A stretch of 64,000 bases of DNA from Pseudomonadales bacterium (GCA_024234365.1 JACKOK010000007.1:1-64000), one strand, 5' to 3'; positions 25,393 to 36,168 are shown, numbered from the stretch's first letter. Notes: a model not told the origin generated them from the letters alone. Program-made: numbers and translations.

Positions 25393-26367
25393 ATGAATCC
25401 TATCCATGCTGTCAGACCCTGGTTCTCCTCCCGCATGGCGCGATGGCTTGATCACAGGCTGCCTGCTGTTAATCACATTCTGCTTGGTCGCAAGAATATC
25501 TTCATTTTGCCAACGGGCGCCGGCCTGTTGTTTCTGGCCGCAACGCTGCTTATTTTTGTGACCGCCATCAACTACGTCCTGAGCCTGGCCTTTGCCCTGG
25601 CATTCCTGATGACCAGCCTGTTCATTCTTGGCATCTTCCATACTTTTCGCAATCTGCAGCATCTGTGTCTGCGTGGCCTGGGAGCCGAACCGGTGTTTGC
25701 GGGAGAGGAGGCGGCCTTTGGCGTGAGTATTGAGGCACAGGACAGCAGGAGGCACGAGGTGCTTGAATTGGCCTTCCCATCGGCTGCCTGGACTCGCAGT
25801 GATGTGGAAGCCGGTGAGGCACAGCGGCTGCTGGTGTATCTGCCAACGCAGAGGCGCGGGGAGTTGCGCGCTCCGCGCCTGCGCATACAGACACGTTTTC
25901 CCCTTGGCTTGTGGCGTGCCTGGTCGATAGTGGATCTGGCCATGGTCTGTGTGGTGTATCCCGCTCCGCGCGCCTGTGTTCTGCCGGGATACACCGGACT
26001 GCACAGCGCCGGCGAAGCGCAGAGCGCTCAGGCAGGTGTGGAGGATTTTCAGGGCATGCGAGCCTGGCAGTCGGGAGATTCCCTCAAACAGATTGCCTGG
26101 AAAAATTTTGCCCGTGGTCAGGGTTTGATGCTGAAGCAGTTCGTCGAGACGACAGAAGATCGCTGGGTGCTGGACTGGGACATGTTTCCGGGGCTGACGC
26201 AGGAGGAGCGCTTGTCCTGTCTGTGCTACTGGGCACTGGAGTTTTCCCGCCAGTCTCTGGACTATGGTCTGCGCCTGCCAGGGGTGGAAATCACTCCCGG
26301 TCGTGGCGAAGCCCATCGGCGGCAGGTCTTGCGTGCCCTGGCCTTGTGGCAGGAGGATCCGTCATGA
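25393..26367 (+). CDS. DUF58 domain protein (module 1)
   Basis: The 324-residue protein has two membrane helices near the N-terminus (about residues 38-57 and 60-80), a beta-rich middle and the DUF58 block GMRAWQSGDSLKQIAWKNFARGQGLMLKQF. The C-terminal VWA-like part has LDWDMFPGL and so lacks an intact DxSxS metal site. This is the usual form of DUF58 proteins encoded next to transglutaminases. The last four bases, ATGA, overlap the next start. Its role is unknown beyond a likely partnership with the MoxR ATPase and the membrane transglutaminase. Confidence 0.9.
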   Translation: MNPIHAVRPWFSSRMARWLDHRLPAVNHILLGRKNIFILPTGAGLLFLAATLLIFVTAINYVLSLAFALAFLMTSLFILGIFHTFRNLQHLCLRGLGAEPVFAGEEAAFGVSIEAQDSRRHEVLELAFPSAAWTRSDVEAGEAQRLLVYLPTQRRGELRAPRLRIQTRFPLGLWRAWSIVDLAMVCVVYPAPRACVLPGYTGLHSAGEAQSAQAGVEDFQGMRAWQSGDSLKQIAWKNFARGQGLMLKQFVETTEDRWVLDWDMFPGLTQEERLSCLCYWALEFSRQSLDYGLRLPGVEITPGRGEAHRRQVLRALALWQEDPS

Positions 26368-28427
26368 AAGAGGCGGTACCGCGCTTGTCTCTGGGCTGGC
26401 TGCTGAGCACCTTCGTGTTGGTGATCAGCCCGCATCTGCTGCGCCTGCCCATTGGCGTCAGTGCACTGATCGCCGTCTGTATTGTGTGGCGGGTGCTGAT
26501 TTTTCGTGGACGCCTGGCATTTCCCGGCACAGCTGTGCGTCTGCTGGTTGTTGTTTTCAGCCTGCCGCTGACGGTGTTGAGCTATCGGGGTGAGGGAGCG
26601 GGGCTGGATGTTGCCGTCTGTCTGCTGATTCTGGGTACCTCATTCAAATTGCTGGAAATGCGTCGGCGGCGGGACATGATCATAGTGCTCTGCCTGTGTT
26701 ATGTCCTCACCATGGTCGGCTTTATCTATTCCCAGACCATCCCTGCGGCCTTGCTGGCTCTGGTGAATATTGTCGTGATCACCTCTGCCCTGATCACCCT
26801 GTACCGGGACAATATCCACAGTAGCGTGGAGAGCAATACCCGCCTGGCGGTGCGCATGGTGGCGCAGAGTATTCCCCTGGCCATCGCTTTGTTTGTGCTG
26901 ATTCCCCGCGTGGCACCGCTGTGGAGCATGCCGATTCCGGTATCCTCCAGCACGACTGGCGTGACGGATGAAATGAGCCCGGGGGATGTCAGTCGTCTGA
27001 GTCGATCGGCGGCACTGGCCTTTCGGGTGAGTTTTGACACGCAGACTCCCGCGAACGAGGATCTGTACTGGCGTGGGCTGGTACTGGATTCTTTTGACGG
27101 TCGTGTATGGCGCCGGGGAGGGAGTTCACTGCTTTCCTTCGAGATTCTGGAGCGCTTGCGCACGCCATCTCGTGGCGAAGTGCTGGGAGAGGACATTGGC
27201 TATGACCTCATTCTGGAGCCCACCCAGCAATCCTGGCTCTATGCCTTGCAGCTGGCGCAAACCAATACCGCCGATATCGTGCAGGATCGTTATTACACCC
27301 TGCAAACGAGAAAGCCGGTCACCCAGCGTTATCGTTACCAGGTGCGCTCCGCACTCGAATATCGGGCGGATGTGCGTTTGTCCGGTGCGCTGCGCGCCCG
27401 CGCCCTGCAATTGCCCCAGGAGGACAGCAATTTACGGGCTCGCGAATTTGCAAGGGACTTACGCCGTGCAAGCTCCGACGATGAGGGCTATATGCTGCAG
27501 GTGTTACGTTATTTTCAGGAACAGCCATTCTACTATACCTTGACGCCCCCGGCTCTGGGGGAGGCTTCCATCGATGAGTTTCTGTTCGACTCCTTACAGG
27601 GATTCTGTGAACACTATGCAAGCAGTTTTGTGTATCTGATGCGCGCTGCCAATATTCCGGCACGGGTCGTGGTGGGGTATCAGGGGGGAGAGGTGAATCC
27701 TTTCGAAGGCTATACCATGGTGTATCAGTACAATGCTCATGCCTGGGCGGAAGTCTGGTTGCCGGGGCAGGGCTGGGTGCGCGTTGATCCAACGGCAGCA
27801 GTGGCGCCGGAACGTATCAGCCTGGGCGCGCAGGCGGTGCTGGCGAATGAACCGGGGTTTCTTGAGGATTCGCGTTTCTCGATGATGCGCTTTCGTGACA
27901 CGCAGTGGCTCAATGCCTTGCGCCTGCGTCTGGATGCGGTGGATTATGCCTGGAATCGCTGGGTAATCAGCTATGACGAAACGCGCCAGGTGGACCTGCT
28001 TGACTCCCTGTTGGGGCAGCAGTTGCGGGAGCGCATATTCTTGGTATTGGGAGCGGTCCTGGCCCTGTTTTTTCTGATAGCGGCATTTTTTCTGCTGCGC
28101 GGCGCACCAGCGCAGATGCGAGATCCGGCGACCCGGCTGTATCTGCGCCTGGCAGCGGATCTTGCCGGCAGCGGGATGATCATGCGGCATCGGGGTGAGG
28201 GCCCCCGTGACTTCTGTGAACGGCTTGCGCGACAGCAGCCGGAGCTGGCGGACGATATGGGCCGTGTGACCGGGCTGTATGTGCAATGCTGTTACGGGCG
28301 TGAAGGGAATGAGGCGGGCAGGGAGCAGCTGCTGCAGGAATTGATGGCTCGTATCAGAGCGCTGCGACTGCGGGTGGCATCCCCGACCAGGCGTCTGTGG
28401 CTGCGCTTATTGCCCAGGCATTATTGA
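26364..28427 (+). CDS. tgpA: Membrane transglutaminase-like protein TgpA (DUF3488-transglutaminase-DUF4129)
   Basis: TgpA is an inner-membrane protein with a periplasmic transglutaminase-fold domain, essential for viability in Pseudomonas aeruginosa; its substrate is unknown. The 687-residue protein starts with several membrane helices (DUF3488, about residues 8-200). A transglutaminase core follows with Cys415 in GFCEHYASSF, His459 in NAHAWAEVW and Asp475 in VDPTAAVAP, an intact triad. One more helix lies near 555-580, then a cytoplasmic DUF4129-like tail. The ATG at 26364 overlaps the DUF58 stop and has an AGGAGG site. It converges on yciH with 16 bases between stops. Confidence 0.9.
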   Translation: MKEAVPRLSLGWLLSTFVLVISPHLLRLPIGVSALIAVCIVWRVLIFRGRLAFPGTAVRLLVVVFSLPLTVLSYRGEGAGLDVAVCLLILGTSFKLLEMRRRRDMIIVLCLCYVLTMVGFIYSQTIPAALLALVNIVVITSALITLYRDNIHSSVESNTRLAVRMVAQSIPLAIALFVLIPRVAPLWSMPIPVSSSTTGVTDEMSPGDVSRLSRSAALAFRVSFDTQTPANEDLYWRGLVLDSFDGRVWRRGGSSLLSFEILERLRTPSRGEVLGEDIGYDLILEPTQQSWLYALQLAQTNTADIVQDRYYTLQTRKPVTQRYRYQVRSALEYRADVRLSGALRARALQLPQEDSNLRAREFARDLRRASSDDEGYMLQVLRYFQEQPFYYTLTPPALGEASIDEFLFDSLQGFCEHYASSFVYLMRAANIPARVVVGYQGGEVNPFEGYTMVYQYNAHAWAEVWLPGQGWVRVDPTAAVAPERISLGAQAVLANEPGFLEDSRFSMMRFRDTQWLNALRLRLDAVDYAWNRWVISYDETRQVDLLDSLLGQQLRERIFLVLGAVLALFFLIAAFFLLRGAPAQMRDPATRLYLRLAADLAGSGMIMRHRGEGPRDFCERLARQQPELADDMGRVTGLYVQCCYGREGNEAGREQLLQELMARIRALRLRVASPTRRLWLRLLPRHY

Positions 28428-28443
28428 ACGGGTGCTGCTGACG

Positions 28444-28800
28444 CTAGCCGCCTGCCAGCTTGACCTTGAAGCCCTGTTCCTGAAGAAAGCGATACAGCAA
28501 TTGCCGGTGGTCGCCCTGAATTTCCACGATGCCATCGCGGATGCTGCCGCCACTTCCGCAGCGGTTCTTGAGCGTTTTGACCAGGCTCTCCAGCGCAGCG
28601 TCCTCCAGGTCGAGGCCATCGATCAGCGTGACTCCCTTGCCTTTGCGTCCCTTGGTTTCGCGCCGCAGCCGTACGATGCCATCTGCCGATGGGCGTGCCA
28701 TTGGGGGTTTCTGACACTGGCACTGCGCCAGGGGGTGACGGCAGTCTGGACACATCCTGCCGCTATCGGTGGAGTAGACGAGGGTGGAGTCGCGTGCCAT
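28444..28800 (-). CDS. yciH: SUI1/YciH family translation factor-like protein
   Basis: YciH is the bacterial relative of eukaryotic initiation factor eIF1 and affects translation initiation fidelity. The 118-residue protein has an N-terminal Cys cluster (MCPDCRHPLAQCQC), a basic linker and the SUI1 core RRETKGRKGKGVTLIDGL. The block KTLKNRCGSGGSIRDGIVEIQGDHR follows. I set the start at the ATG (28800); the frame is open further upstream but overlaps batD and is not family-like. It lies 2 bases after the batD stop, so it is the last gene of the - strand Bat operon, an unusual setting for a translation factor. Confidence 0.93.
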   Translation of the reverse strand: MARDSTLVYSTDSGRMCPDCRHPLAQCQCQKPPMARPSADGIVRLRRETKGRKGKGVTLIDGLDLEDAALESLVKTLKNRCGSGGSIRDGIVEIQGDHRQLLYRFLQEQGFKVKLAGG

Positions 28801-28802
28801 GT

Positions 28803-30587
28803 TCAGGCTTTGTAGAGAGGCGGCAGAATGAAGTCCCTGTCCTTGCGTGACTGGGCCTGTGTCTGCAGATAGTCGTTGCGCAAGGCACTGATGAGGCTGC
28901 ACAGACGCTGGATATCGCCCTGCAGGTTCTCAATGCCTACGGAACTGTCACCATAGAGAGCCTGTTGCAATTTTACGCAGATATCGCGAATTTCATCATT
29001 AGCGGTGCGTTTCGCCAGTTCATCGAGCGTATGCAGATTGCTGTCCGCGAAATACTGTCGACCCCAACCGATCAGCGCAAGGCGCAGGGCTGGGAGGTGT
29101 TTCTGTTCACAGGCCCGGGTGAACTCCTTGAAGGCGATCGCTTCGGACTGAGGAGCAATGGGCTGCCGATACATCGGTGCACTGACTTCGGGTTCCCTGG
29201 CGCGAGCCTCCCGCACAACGGAGCGGCGCTGCGCCGTGAAATAGGTGAGGACGCCGAGCAGGGCCGTAAGAGCGGCAGCCAGCGCCAGAATCCACAAGGG
29301 GGTTTCCGGTTCCGAGACCAGGGAGTCGCGGAAATCGCTCTGGCTGGGGCTCAGGGCCGCTTCATTGTCTTCGGCAATCAGATTGCCGTTGGCATCGGTA
29401 CTCAATAGCAGTGCATCGTTCTGGCTGCCCGTGCGTACCGGCCCGACACGAATGGCGCTGTCGTCGATCGTGGCGTATTTCACTTCCTCGGTATCAATAT
29501 CGAACCAGGGCAGGGTGATGCCGGGGATGCGCACCGTACCGGCGGCAGTCATCAGCAGGGAATTGGATTCGATGCGCTCACCCACCACATTGCCGTCGAT
29601 ATAGGTGCGGCTGATCTGGGGCGGTTCGGGGTAGGTATTCACGCTGTCGATTGACGGCAGGTCCAGCGGGGGGAGTGCCGCACCATCGAGACCGTTGGCC
29701 CTGACAGTGAGGGTGCGGGTGACGGCATCGCCGACCCGGACATTGCTGAAGTCGTTGTTCCAGTTTTCTTCGATGCTGATGTCACGCGCAGGCAGCCACA
29801 CGGCATTGGCCGGGTAATCAGCCGGTTTTTCCTTGACGTTGATGGTATGCCCCTCAGCAAAGGAGGTGATGGTGCGTGTGTTCAGGTTGCGGAACACATA
29901 ACGGCTGGAACCGTCTGTGACCTCCCCACGGAACATGATGTCCGGTATCTGCATGTCGCCACTGCGCTGGGGGAACAGTGCATACTGCTTTTCGTAAACG
30001 CCGTAGCGCACGCCATCGACGAGTTTTTCATACTGGTTTGGCGTTCCGATCATCTGAATCACGGTATCGGGCATGTCCAGATCGGTGAAGATCGGGTTGC
30101 GAATCCCGTTGATGGTGTAATACAGACGGATGGTAAACAGCAGTTGCTCCTGCACATAGACACTGTCTTTGTCCGCCACGGCCTCCATGAACAGTTCCTG
30201 GCCGGCAATACCGGTTTCCGTCTTGGGCTGTACGGTGATGCTGAGCGCCTGGGTCATTTCGCCGGCAATATTCAGCGGGGGAACTTCGATTTCCCCTTCG
30301 TGCAACGGAAACAGGGTCAGGTTGTAGTCAATCCAGGACTCGACGGCGTTGTTGATGCTGCGCATCTGACTGGAGGTGCGGGTAGCGACCACCTGGAAGC
30401 TGCGTTCCAGAGGGGTCAGATCCATCTGGACACCGCCTTGCTGGCCCTCCACACGAATGGTCAGGGTGACGGTTTCTCCCCGCACGATCTCGGTACGGTC
30501 AAGCGAGGCGGATACCGGCTGTGCCTGCACGCCGGAGGAAAACAGGGTAATTGCCACCATCAGGAGGCCTGCCAGCAGATTTACCAT
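28803..30587 (-). CDS. batD: BatD family protein
   Basis: BatD proteins are membrane-anchored beta-sandwich proteins of the Bat (aerotolerance) operons; their biochemical role is unknown. The 594-residue protein has a signal peptide (1-22, ending VQA) and begins the mature part with VSASLDRTEIVRGETVTLTI. It continues through repeated Ig-like segments, then a transmembrane helix at about 430-455 (PLWILALAAALTALLG). The cytoplasmic tail is about 135 residues. Its start overlaps the end of the VWA/TPR gene by 7 bases, showing tight operon structure. Confidence 0.9.
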   Translation of the reverse strand: MVNLLAGLLMVAITLFSSGVQAQPVSASLDRTEIVRGETVTLTIRVEGQQGGVQMDLTPLERSFQVVATRTSSQMRSINNAVESWIDYNLTLFPLHEGEIEVPPLNIAGEMTQALSITVQPKTETGIAGQELFMEAVADKDSVYVQEQLLFTIRLYYTINGIRNPIFTDLDMPDTVIQMIGTPNQYEKLVDGVRYGVYEKQYALFPQRSGDMQIPDIMFRGEVTDGSSRYVFRNLNTRTITSFAEGHTINVKEKPADYPANAVWLPARDISIEENWNNDFSNVRVGDAVTRTLTVRANGLDGAALPPLDLPSIDSVNTYPEPPQISRTYIDGNVVGERIESNSLLMTAAGTVRIPGITLPWFDIDTEEVKYATIDDSAIRVGPVRTGSQNDALLLSTDANGNLIAEDNEAALSPSQSDFRDSLVSEPETPLWILALAAALTALLGVLTYFTAQRRSVVREARAREPEVSAPMYRQPIAPQSEAIAFKEFTRACEQKHLPALRLALIGWGRQYFADSNLHTLDELAKRTANDEIRDICVKLQQALYGDSSVGIENLQGDIQRLCSLISALRNDYLQTQAQSRKDRDFILPPLYKA

Positions 30588-32389
30588 ATTTGTGATTCCG
30601 TGGGCTGGGGACTGTTTCGGCTTTCCATCTGACGACGACGGTACTCGAACTGGAACTTGCGCTGCAACAGTTCGCCCGGGTCGTCGTCAATGCGGCGTAG
30701 CCACTGTTCAAGAGATTCCTGGCTTTCGGTTTCGGCATTGCTCTGGCTGGGGTTTTGCGCCTCGTCCTGCTCTTCGGACTCGGATTGTTCCTGGCCGTCT
30801 TCCGACTGGGATTCTTCCTGCATCTCGGGCTCGCCTTCTTCCTGCTGCTCTTGCTGCTGTTCCTGCTCTTGCTGCTGTTCTTCCTCGGACTGGCTTTCCT
30901 CGTTCTGTTCCTCGGACTGCTCCTGCTGTTCCGAGTTCATGCCTTCGCTCTGGTCCTGTTCCTCCTGGTTTTCCTGCTGCTGCTCATCCAGCAGGGATTG
31001 CACGATCTCGCGGTTGTGAATGGCATCCGCGTGATCGGGCTGCAGGGCAATGGCGATATTGTAGGAGGCGATGGCCTGCTCAAACATCTGCGACATCGCC
31101 AGCGCGTTGCCCAGATTGTAATGAGGCTCGGGATCTTTGGTGCTCAGCGCCGAGCTGAAAGCCTGTACCGCAGCGGCATAGTCGCCGGCCTTGTAGGCGG
31201 CCGAGCCTTTCCAGTTCGGATCCTCGAACAGTACCGAGGCGGTCATGGTGTCTTCCGCCTGCATGGCTTCTTCCGCCTGCTGGTCGCGGGTTTTCCACAG
31301 ATCCTTCCATTCAGCCGCTTCGGCAGGAGCCGTCGGGGTCAGCAGCCCGGCGCTGCCGAGCAGCAGGCTGACAGACAGAATCCAGCCGCGACGGAACATC
31401 ATGGCACCCAGGGGCAGAACGATGAGTAACAGCCAGGGGCCGGTTTCATACCAGATGTCGAAGTTTTCATCGACCTCGCTGAGATCGTCCTCATCCAGGA
31501 AGTCGTCCTCGGACAGCAGATAGTCCAGGTCTGCGCTGGACAACTGCATATCGGCATAGCGACCGTTGACCAGATTGGCCAGTTCCTGCAGAGCAGCGCT
31601 GTCCAGGCCGGGCACCACGACCAGACCCTGGCCGTCACGCAGGAAATCGCCTCCGGCGGCCGGTATCGGTGCGCCCTGAGGGGTGCCCACGCCCAGGATG
31701 ACCAGGCGGAAACCGGAGCCAGCCAGCTGTGTGGCAATTTCACTGAATTCGCGGCGTTCCACGCCGTCCGTGATCAGGGCAATCGTGCCGGAAGTGGCGC
31801 CGGCATCGGCGAACATGTCTTTGGCCGTCTCAATGGCGGCAACGGCATTGCTGCCAAAGGCGGGCATCATGTTCGGGTTGATCGAGGGCACCAGGGACTT
31901 GATGGTGACGGAGTCCTCGGTCAGCGGTGTGACGGCGTGAGCGTCTCCCGCGTAGACCACCAGACCGGTCTGGCCCTCCAGACGGCGGTCCAGAATATCG
32001 AGTACCTTGCGCTTGCTGACGACCTGACGGTTGGGTTCGTAATCGGTGGCATACATGGACAGGGACTGGTCGTAGACGATGACCAGCGCGTCCTGGCGTG
32101 CCTGTACGGGTTGGGGAATCTTCTCCCATACCGGGCCGGCCAGAGCGATGATGGCAAGGGTCCAGGCGCTCAGCAACAGCACCAGGGGAGTGCGCTCGGC
32201 GACAGTCTTCGTGGTGTCGAGCAGAAAGGGCAGCAGATCGTGATCGATGGCTCTGTCCCAGGCGCTGGTACGTTCGTTCATGCGCCACAGGGCCGTGACC
32301 AGCAACAGCGCAGGAATCAATGCCAGCAGCCACAGGGGGCGCAGGAAATGGAAATTGCTGAACATCATGTCAAGGGAGGAGGCGTTCAT
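30581..32389 (-). CDS. batB: VWA and TPR fusion protein (BatB plus BatC type)
   Basis: The 602-residue protein joins two functions that are separate genes in some Bat operons. It has two membrane helices near the N-terminus, a VWA domain with the metal site DQSLS in VIVYDQSLSMYATD, and another helix near 320-345. TPR repeats at about 391-470 contain AAVQAFSSAL and ALQPDHADA. The next hundred residues (about 473-575) are almost entirely Gln, Glu and Ser and look disordered. A basic C-terminus follows. The TGATG overlap with batA indicates translational coupling. I infer that it scaffolds MoxR substrates at the membrane. Confidence 0.9.
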   Translation of the reverse strand: MNASSLDMMFSNFHFLRPLWLLALIPALLLVTALWRMNERTSAWDRAIDHDLLPFLLDTTKTVAERTPLVLLLSAWTLAIIALAGPVWEKIPQPVQARQDALVIVYDQSLSMYATDYEPNRQVVSKRKVLDILDRRLEGQTGLVVYAGDAHAVTPLTEDSVTIKSLVPSINPNMMPAFGSNAVAAIETAKDMFADAGATSGTIALITDGVERREFSEIATQLAGSGFRLVILGVGTPQGAPIPAAGGDFLRDGQGLVVVPGLDSAALQELANLVNGRYADMQLSSADLDYLLSEDDFLDEDDLSEVDENFDIWYETGPWLLLIVLPLGAMMFRRGWILSVSLLLGSAGLLTPTAPAEAAEWKDLWKTRDQQAEEAMQAEDTMTASVLFEDPNWKGSAAYKAGDYAAAVQAFSSALSTKDPEPHYNLGNALAMSQMFEQAIASYNIAIALQPDHADAIHNREIVQSLLDEQQQENQEEQDQSEGMNSEQQEQSEEQNEESQSEEEQQQEQEQQQEQQEEGEPEMQEESQSEDGQEQSESEEQDEAQNPSQSNAETESQESLEQWLRRIDDDPGELLQRKFQFEYRRRQMESRNSPQPTESQIW

Positions 32390-33447
32390 CAGCGGCCTCC
32401 TGCTGTGGCAGTGTTGTCCGTGAGGGTATCGCTTGCCACGTTTGCCCGGCGGCCGAACAGCGCGCTCCAGGGCAGGCTCAGCAGCGCCAGCAGGAAGCTC
32501 AACAGCACCGCAATCCCCAGGGGCCAGTAGAACAGCACACTGATGGGGCGGAAGGTCTGCTCGTCCTGTTCAATGGTTTCCAGCGTGTCCAGCTCGGCAT
32601 AGATATCGACCAGATCCTCGACGTTGCGTGCACGGAAATAACGACCCCCGGTGGTTTCGGCGATCATGGTGAGGTTCTCCTCATCCAGTTCCGCCGATGG
32701 GTTGATGGCACGGGAGCCCTGGAAGGAGCGCTGTACCAGCGAATCCGCACCCATCCCGATGGTATAGATCTTGATGCCTTCGGTTTGCGCCAACTGCCCG
32801 GCCTGGGCGGGGGAGATGGCCCCGGCGTTATTGACACCGTCGGTCAGCAGTACCAGCACGCGGCTGTTTTCCGGCCGTTCCCGCAGATGTTTCACCGCCA
32901 GGCCAATGGCATCGCCGATGGCAGTGGCGGATTCTTCGATCATGCCGATTTCAAGTTCGGAGATCAGTGTTGCCACGGTATTGCGGTCAAAGGTCAGCGG
33001 CGTCTGGATGTAGGCATGGGCGGCAAACAGGATCAGCCCCAGACGATCCCCTTCACGACGTTCGGCGAAGTCGCTGACCACGACCTTCATCACCTCGAAA
33101 CGGGAGAGCTGGGAATTGTTGATCACCATGTCGCGTGCTTCCATGGACCCGGACACGTCCACCGCCAGCATCAGGTCACGGCCATTGGAGGGCAGCTGAA
33201 TCGCCTCACCGACCCACTGGGGGCGGCTGCTGGCCACGACCAGCGCAATCCAGATCAGGACACAGCACAACCACTTGATAAGACGGCGGGCATCGCTGCG
33301 CACGGAATCGGTATGCAGAGAGGACAGGCGGCGGTAAAACGGCACGAACAGCGCAGCATCCTGACGTGCCGCGCGGGAGAGCAAACGGTACACCAGCAGC
33401 GGTACGGGAAGGGCAAGAAAGGCCCAGGGCCAGGTAAACTCAAGCAT
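32389..33447 (-). CDS. batA: VWA domain membrane protein (BatA type)
   Basis: The 352-residue protein has an N-terminal membrane segment (residues 8-24), a second helix near 60-78 and a VWA domain. The complete MIDAS motif is in LMLAVDVSGSMEARDMV, with TDGVNNAG later. A C-terminal membrane helix lies at about 300-330. This N- and C-terminal anchoring with a central VWA is the BatA pattern. The gene overlaps the upstream DUF4381 gene by 8 bases and the downstream VWA/TPR gene by one base. MoxR ATPases of this type are thought to act on VWA partners. Confidence 0.9.
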   Translation of the reverse strand: MLEFTWPWAFLALPVPLLVYRLLSRAARQDAALFVPFYRRLSSLHTDSVRSDARRLIKWLCCVLIWIALVVASSRPQWVGEAIQLPSNGRDLMLAVDVSGSMEARDMVINNSQLSRFEVMKVVVSDFAERREGDRLGLILFAAHAYIQTPLTFDRNTVATLISELEIGMIEESATAIGDAIGLAVKHLRERPENSRVLVLLTDGVNNAGAISPAQAGQLAQTEGIKIYTIGMGADSLVQRSFQGSRAINPSAELDEENLTMIAETTGGRYFRARNVEDLVDIYAELDTLETIEQDEQTFRPISVLFYWPLGIAVLLSFLLALLSLPWSALFGRRANVASDTLTDNTATAGGR

Positions 33448-34006
33448 GCTTCGATACCGGTGTTGAGGAGTCTTTGGTGGTGACGCCAGGGTTGATTCTA
33501 GCCAAATAGAGACTGCTTATCCATTGATGCGCCATGGCGTACAGGGCCTGTTCATCCACCTCCCAGTGGCGGGCGAAACGGCCCTGGCTAAGGGTGACTG
33601 CCAGGTTCTCGTCAAGCAGGGAGGCATTGCCGTGTGTGCGCAGAAAGGCAATCCAGTCCTGCCCGCCCAGGCCTGCCAGTGCCTGCTCCGGAAACTGTTT
33701 CAGGGCAACCCGGCGCAGAACGGCATTGACCTCGCTGACATAATTGAGTCGATGGCTGTCCAGTTGCTCCCCGTTCAGGCCGGCGCTGCCCTGACGGTAA
33801 GCCTGCAGGCTGGCATCCAGTTCGCGAATGGCGAAGGCGCAACTGCGCCGCAGACGCCAGGCAGCATAGGCCCGGCGCCCCCAAAAATAACTGCCCAGGC
33901 ACAGAAGCACGAACAGCACCCACCAGCCGGGCGCGGGAGGCCAGAAACCGATGGGTTCCGGAAGATGAATATCGGCCAACTGGCTTAGAGGATCTGTGCC
34001 GTCCAT
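33440..34006 (-). CDS. DUF4381 domain protein
   Basis: This 188-residue protein begins with a short periplasmic segment LADIHLPEPIGFWPPAPGWW. A membrane helix follows (about 26-43), then a cytoplasmic helical domain. The LPEPIGFWPPAPGWW motif and the gene position between DUF58 and BatA are characteristic of DUF4381. Function is unknown. It overlaps the DUF58 gene by 22 bases at its start and batA by 8 at its end, so all genes of this operon are coupled. Confidence 0.9.
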   Translation of the reverse strand: MDGTDPLSQLADIHLPEPIGFWPPAPGWWVLFVLLCLGSYFWGRRAYAAWRLRRSCAFAIRELDASLQAYRQGSAGLNGEQLDSHRLNYVSEVNAVLRRVALKQFPEQALAGLGGQDWIAFLRTHGNASLLDENLAVTLSQGRFARHWEVDEQALYAMAHQWISSLYLARINPGVTTKDSSTPVSKHA

Positions 34007-34974
34007 TGTCTGATCTGCTCTACAACGAATTGATTGGTGCGCAATTTGAGGAAGGGAATCTGCAGCTTGAGCATGTCGCCCTGCAGTACCTCCATGCGCT
34101 TGTTGAAATTTTCCTGATATTCACGACGCGCACTGGTACTGAAGGAGTTCAGAGTGCCTTTGCTTTTGCCGTCGGTAATACTGTAGTAACCCGGCACGGG
34201 CAGGTTCTCTTCCAGCGCATCGTATACGAAGCAGCACACCACATTATTGTGCTGGGACAACTGGCTGAGGTACTGCATGGCCGTTTCATCCAGACTGGTG
34301 AAGTCGCTGATGATATAGAGCGTACTGCCAGGCTTGGTGATGCGTCGGATGTCTGCCAGCGCCTTGCTCAAGCCCCCCGGAGCCTGTGGCTCCTCTGCGT
34401 TGGCTGCACGCGAGGCCGGATTCGCGAGTTCGGTATTGAAACGGTGAATCTGGTTCAGCAGATGCAGGGCGGAGCGGCGGCTGCGCTTGGGGCGTACCAG
34501 GGAATGGGCGTGGTCCGAGAACACCAGCCCGCCGACACGGTCGCCGTTATCGATGGCCATCCAGCTGAAAATAGCCGCGGCCTGTGCCGCAATCACGGAT
34601 TTGAAGGCGACCTGGGAGCCAAAGAACATGCTGCTGGACTGGTCGACGGCGACGATGACGGGGCGCTCGCGTTCTTCGCGGAACACCTTGGTAAAGGGTT
34701 TTCCCGTGCGGGCGGTTACCCGCCAGTCGATGCTGCGGATATCGTCACCCTGCTGATAGGGGCGGAATTCCTCAAAATCGATGCCGCGGCCGCGCATTTT
34801 GGACATGTGCAGGCCGGAAATGCCGGCAATGGAGCGTGTATAGGGAACATACTCCACGATTTTGGCGGCATGCCGCTGAATCAGCAGCTGCTGCAGACTG
34901 ATGATGGCACCCTTGCTCTGATAGAGCGCCTGATGGGAGTCAATCTGCGGGTGACTGGACATAGGAACTAACAC
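33985..34974 (-). CDS. DUF58 domain protein (module 2)
   Basis: The 329-residue cytoplasmic protein lacks the N-terminal membrane helices of the DUF58 protein in module 1. It carries the DUF58 core GIDFEEFRPYQQGDDIRSIDWRVTARTGKPF and, unlike the other copy, a complete VWA-type metal site DQSSS in VIVAVDQSSSMFFGS. This is the soluble form usually paired with Bat operons. The start could be the first ATG (34974) or an ATG four codons later (34962). A 65-base gap separates it from the MoxR gene. Confidence 0.9.
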   Translation of the reverse strand: MLVPMSSHPQIDSHQALYQSKGAIISLQQLLIQRHAAKIVEYVPYTRSIAGISGLHMSKMRGRGIDFEEFRPYQQGDDIRSIDWRVTARTGKPFTKVFREERERPVIVAVDQSSSMFFGSQVAFKSVIAAQAAAIFSWMAIDNGDRVGGLVFSDHAHSLVRPKRSRRSALHLLNQIHRFNTELANPASRAANAEEPQAPGGLSKALADIRRITKPGSTLYIISDFTSLDETAMQYLSQLSQHNNVVCCFVYDALEENLPVPGYYSITDGKSKGTLNSFSTSARREYQENFNKRMEVLQGDMLKLQIPFLKLRTNQFVVEQIRQWTAQIL

Positions 34975-35039
34975 TCGTTATGGCGCAAGGGCCAGGGTAA
35001 ATGACTGACGAGGGCAACATCCCGAACGTGTCGGCGGCA

Positions 35040-35999
<960 letters not shown>

Positions 36000-36168
36000 A
36001 ATTATGTCTCTGTTTCTTTTTAGTTAAATGCTTGATCTGTCAGGGCGAAAGTCAGGGATTGTAACCGTTTTGCCTGCGATGTCTAGGGAGGATTTGTCTC
36101 AGTGTGTGGCAAGCTCCATCGCCCTTGAGGCCCTTTGCCGGAACGCAGACTGGGGCTGACAAATCCCT

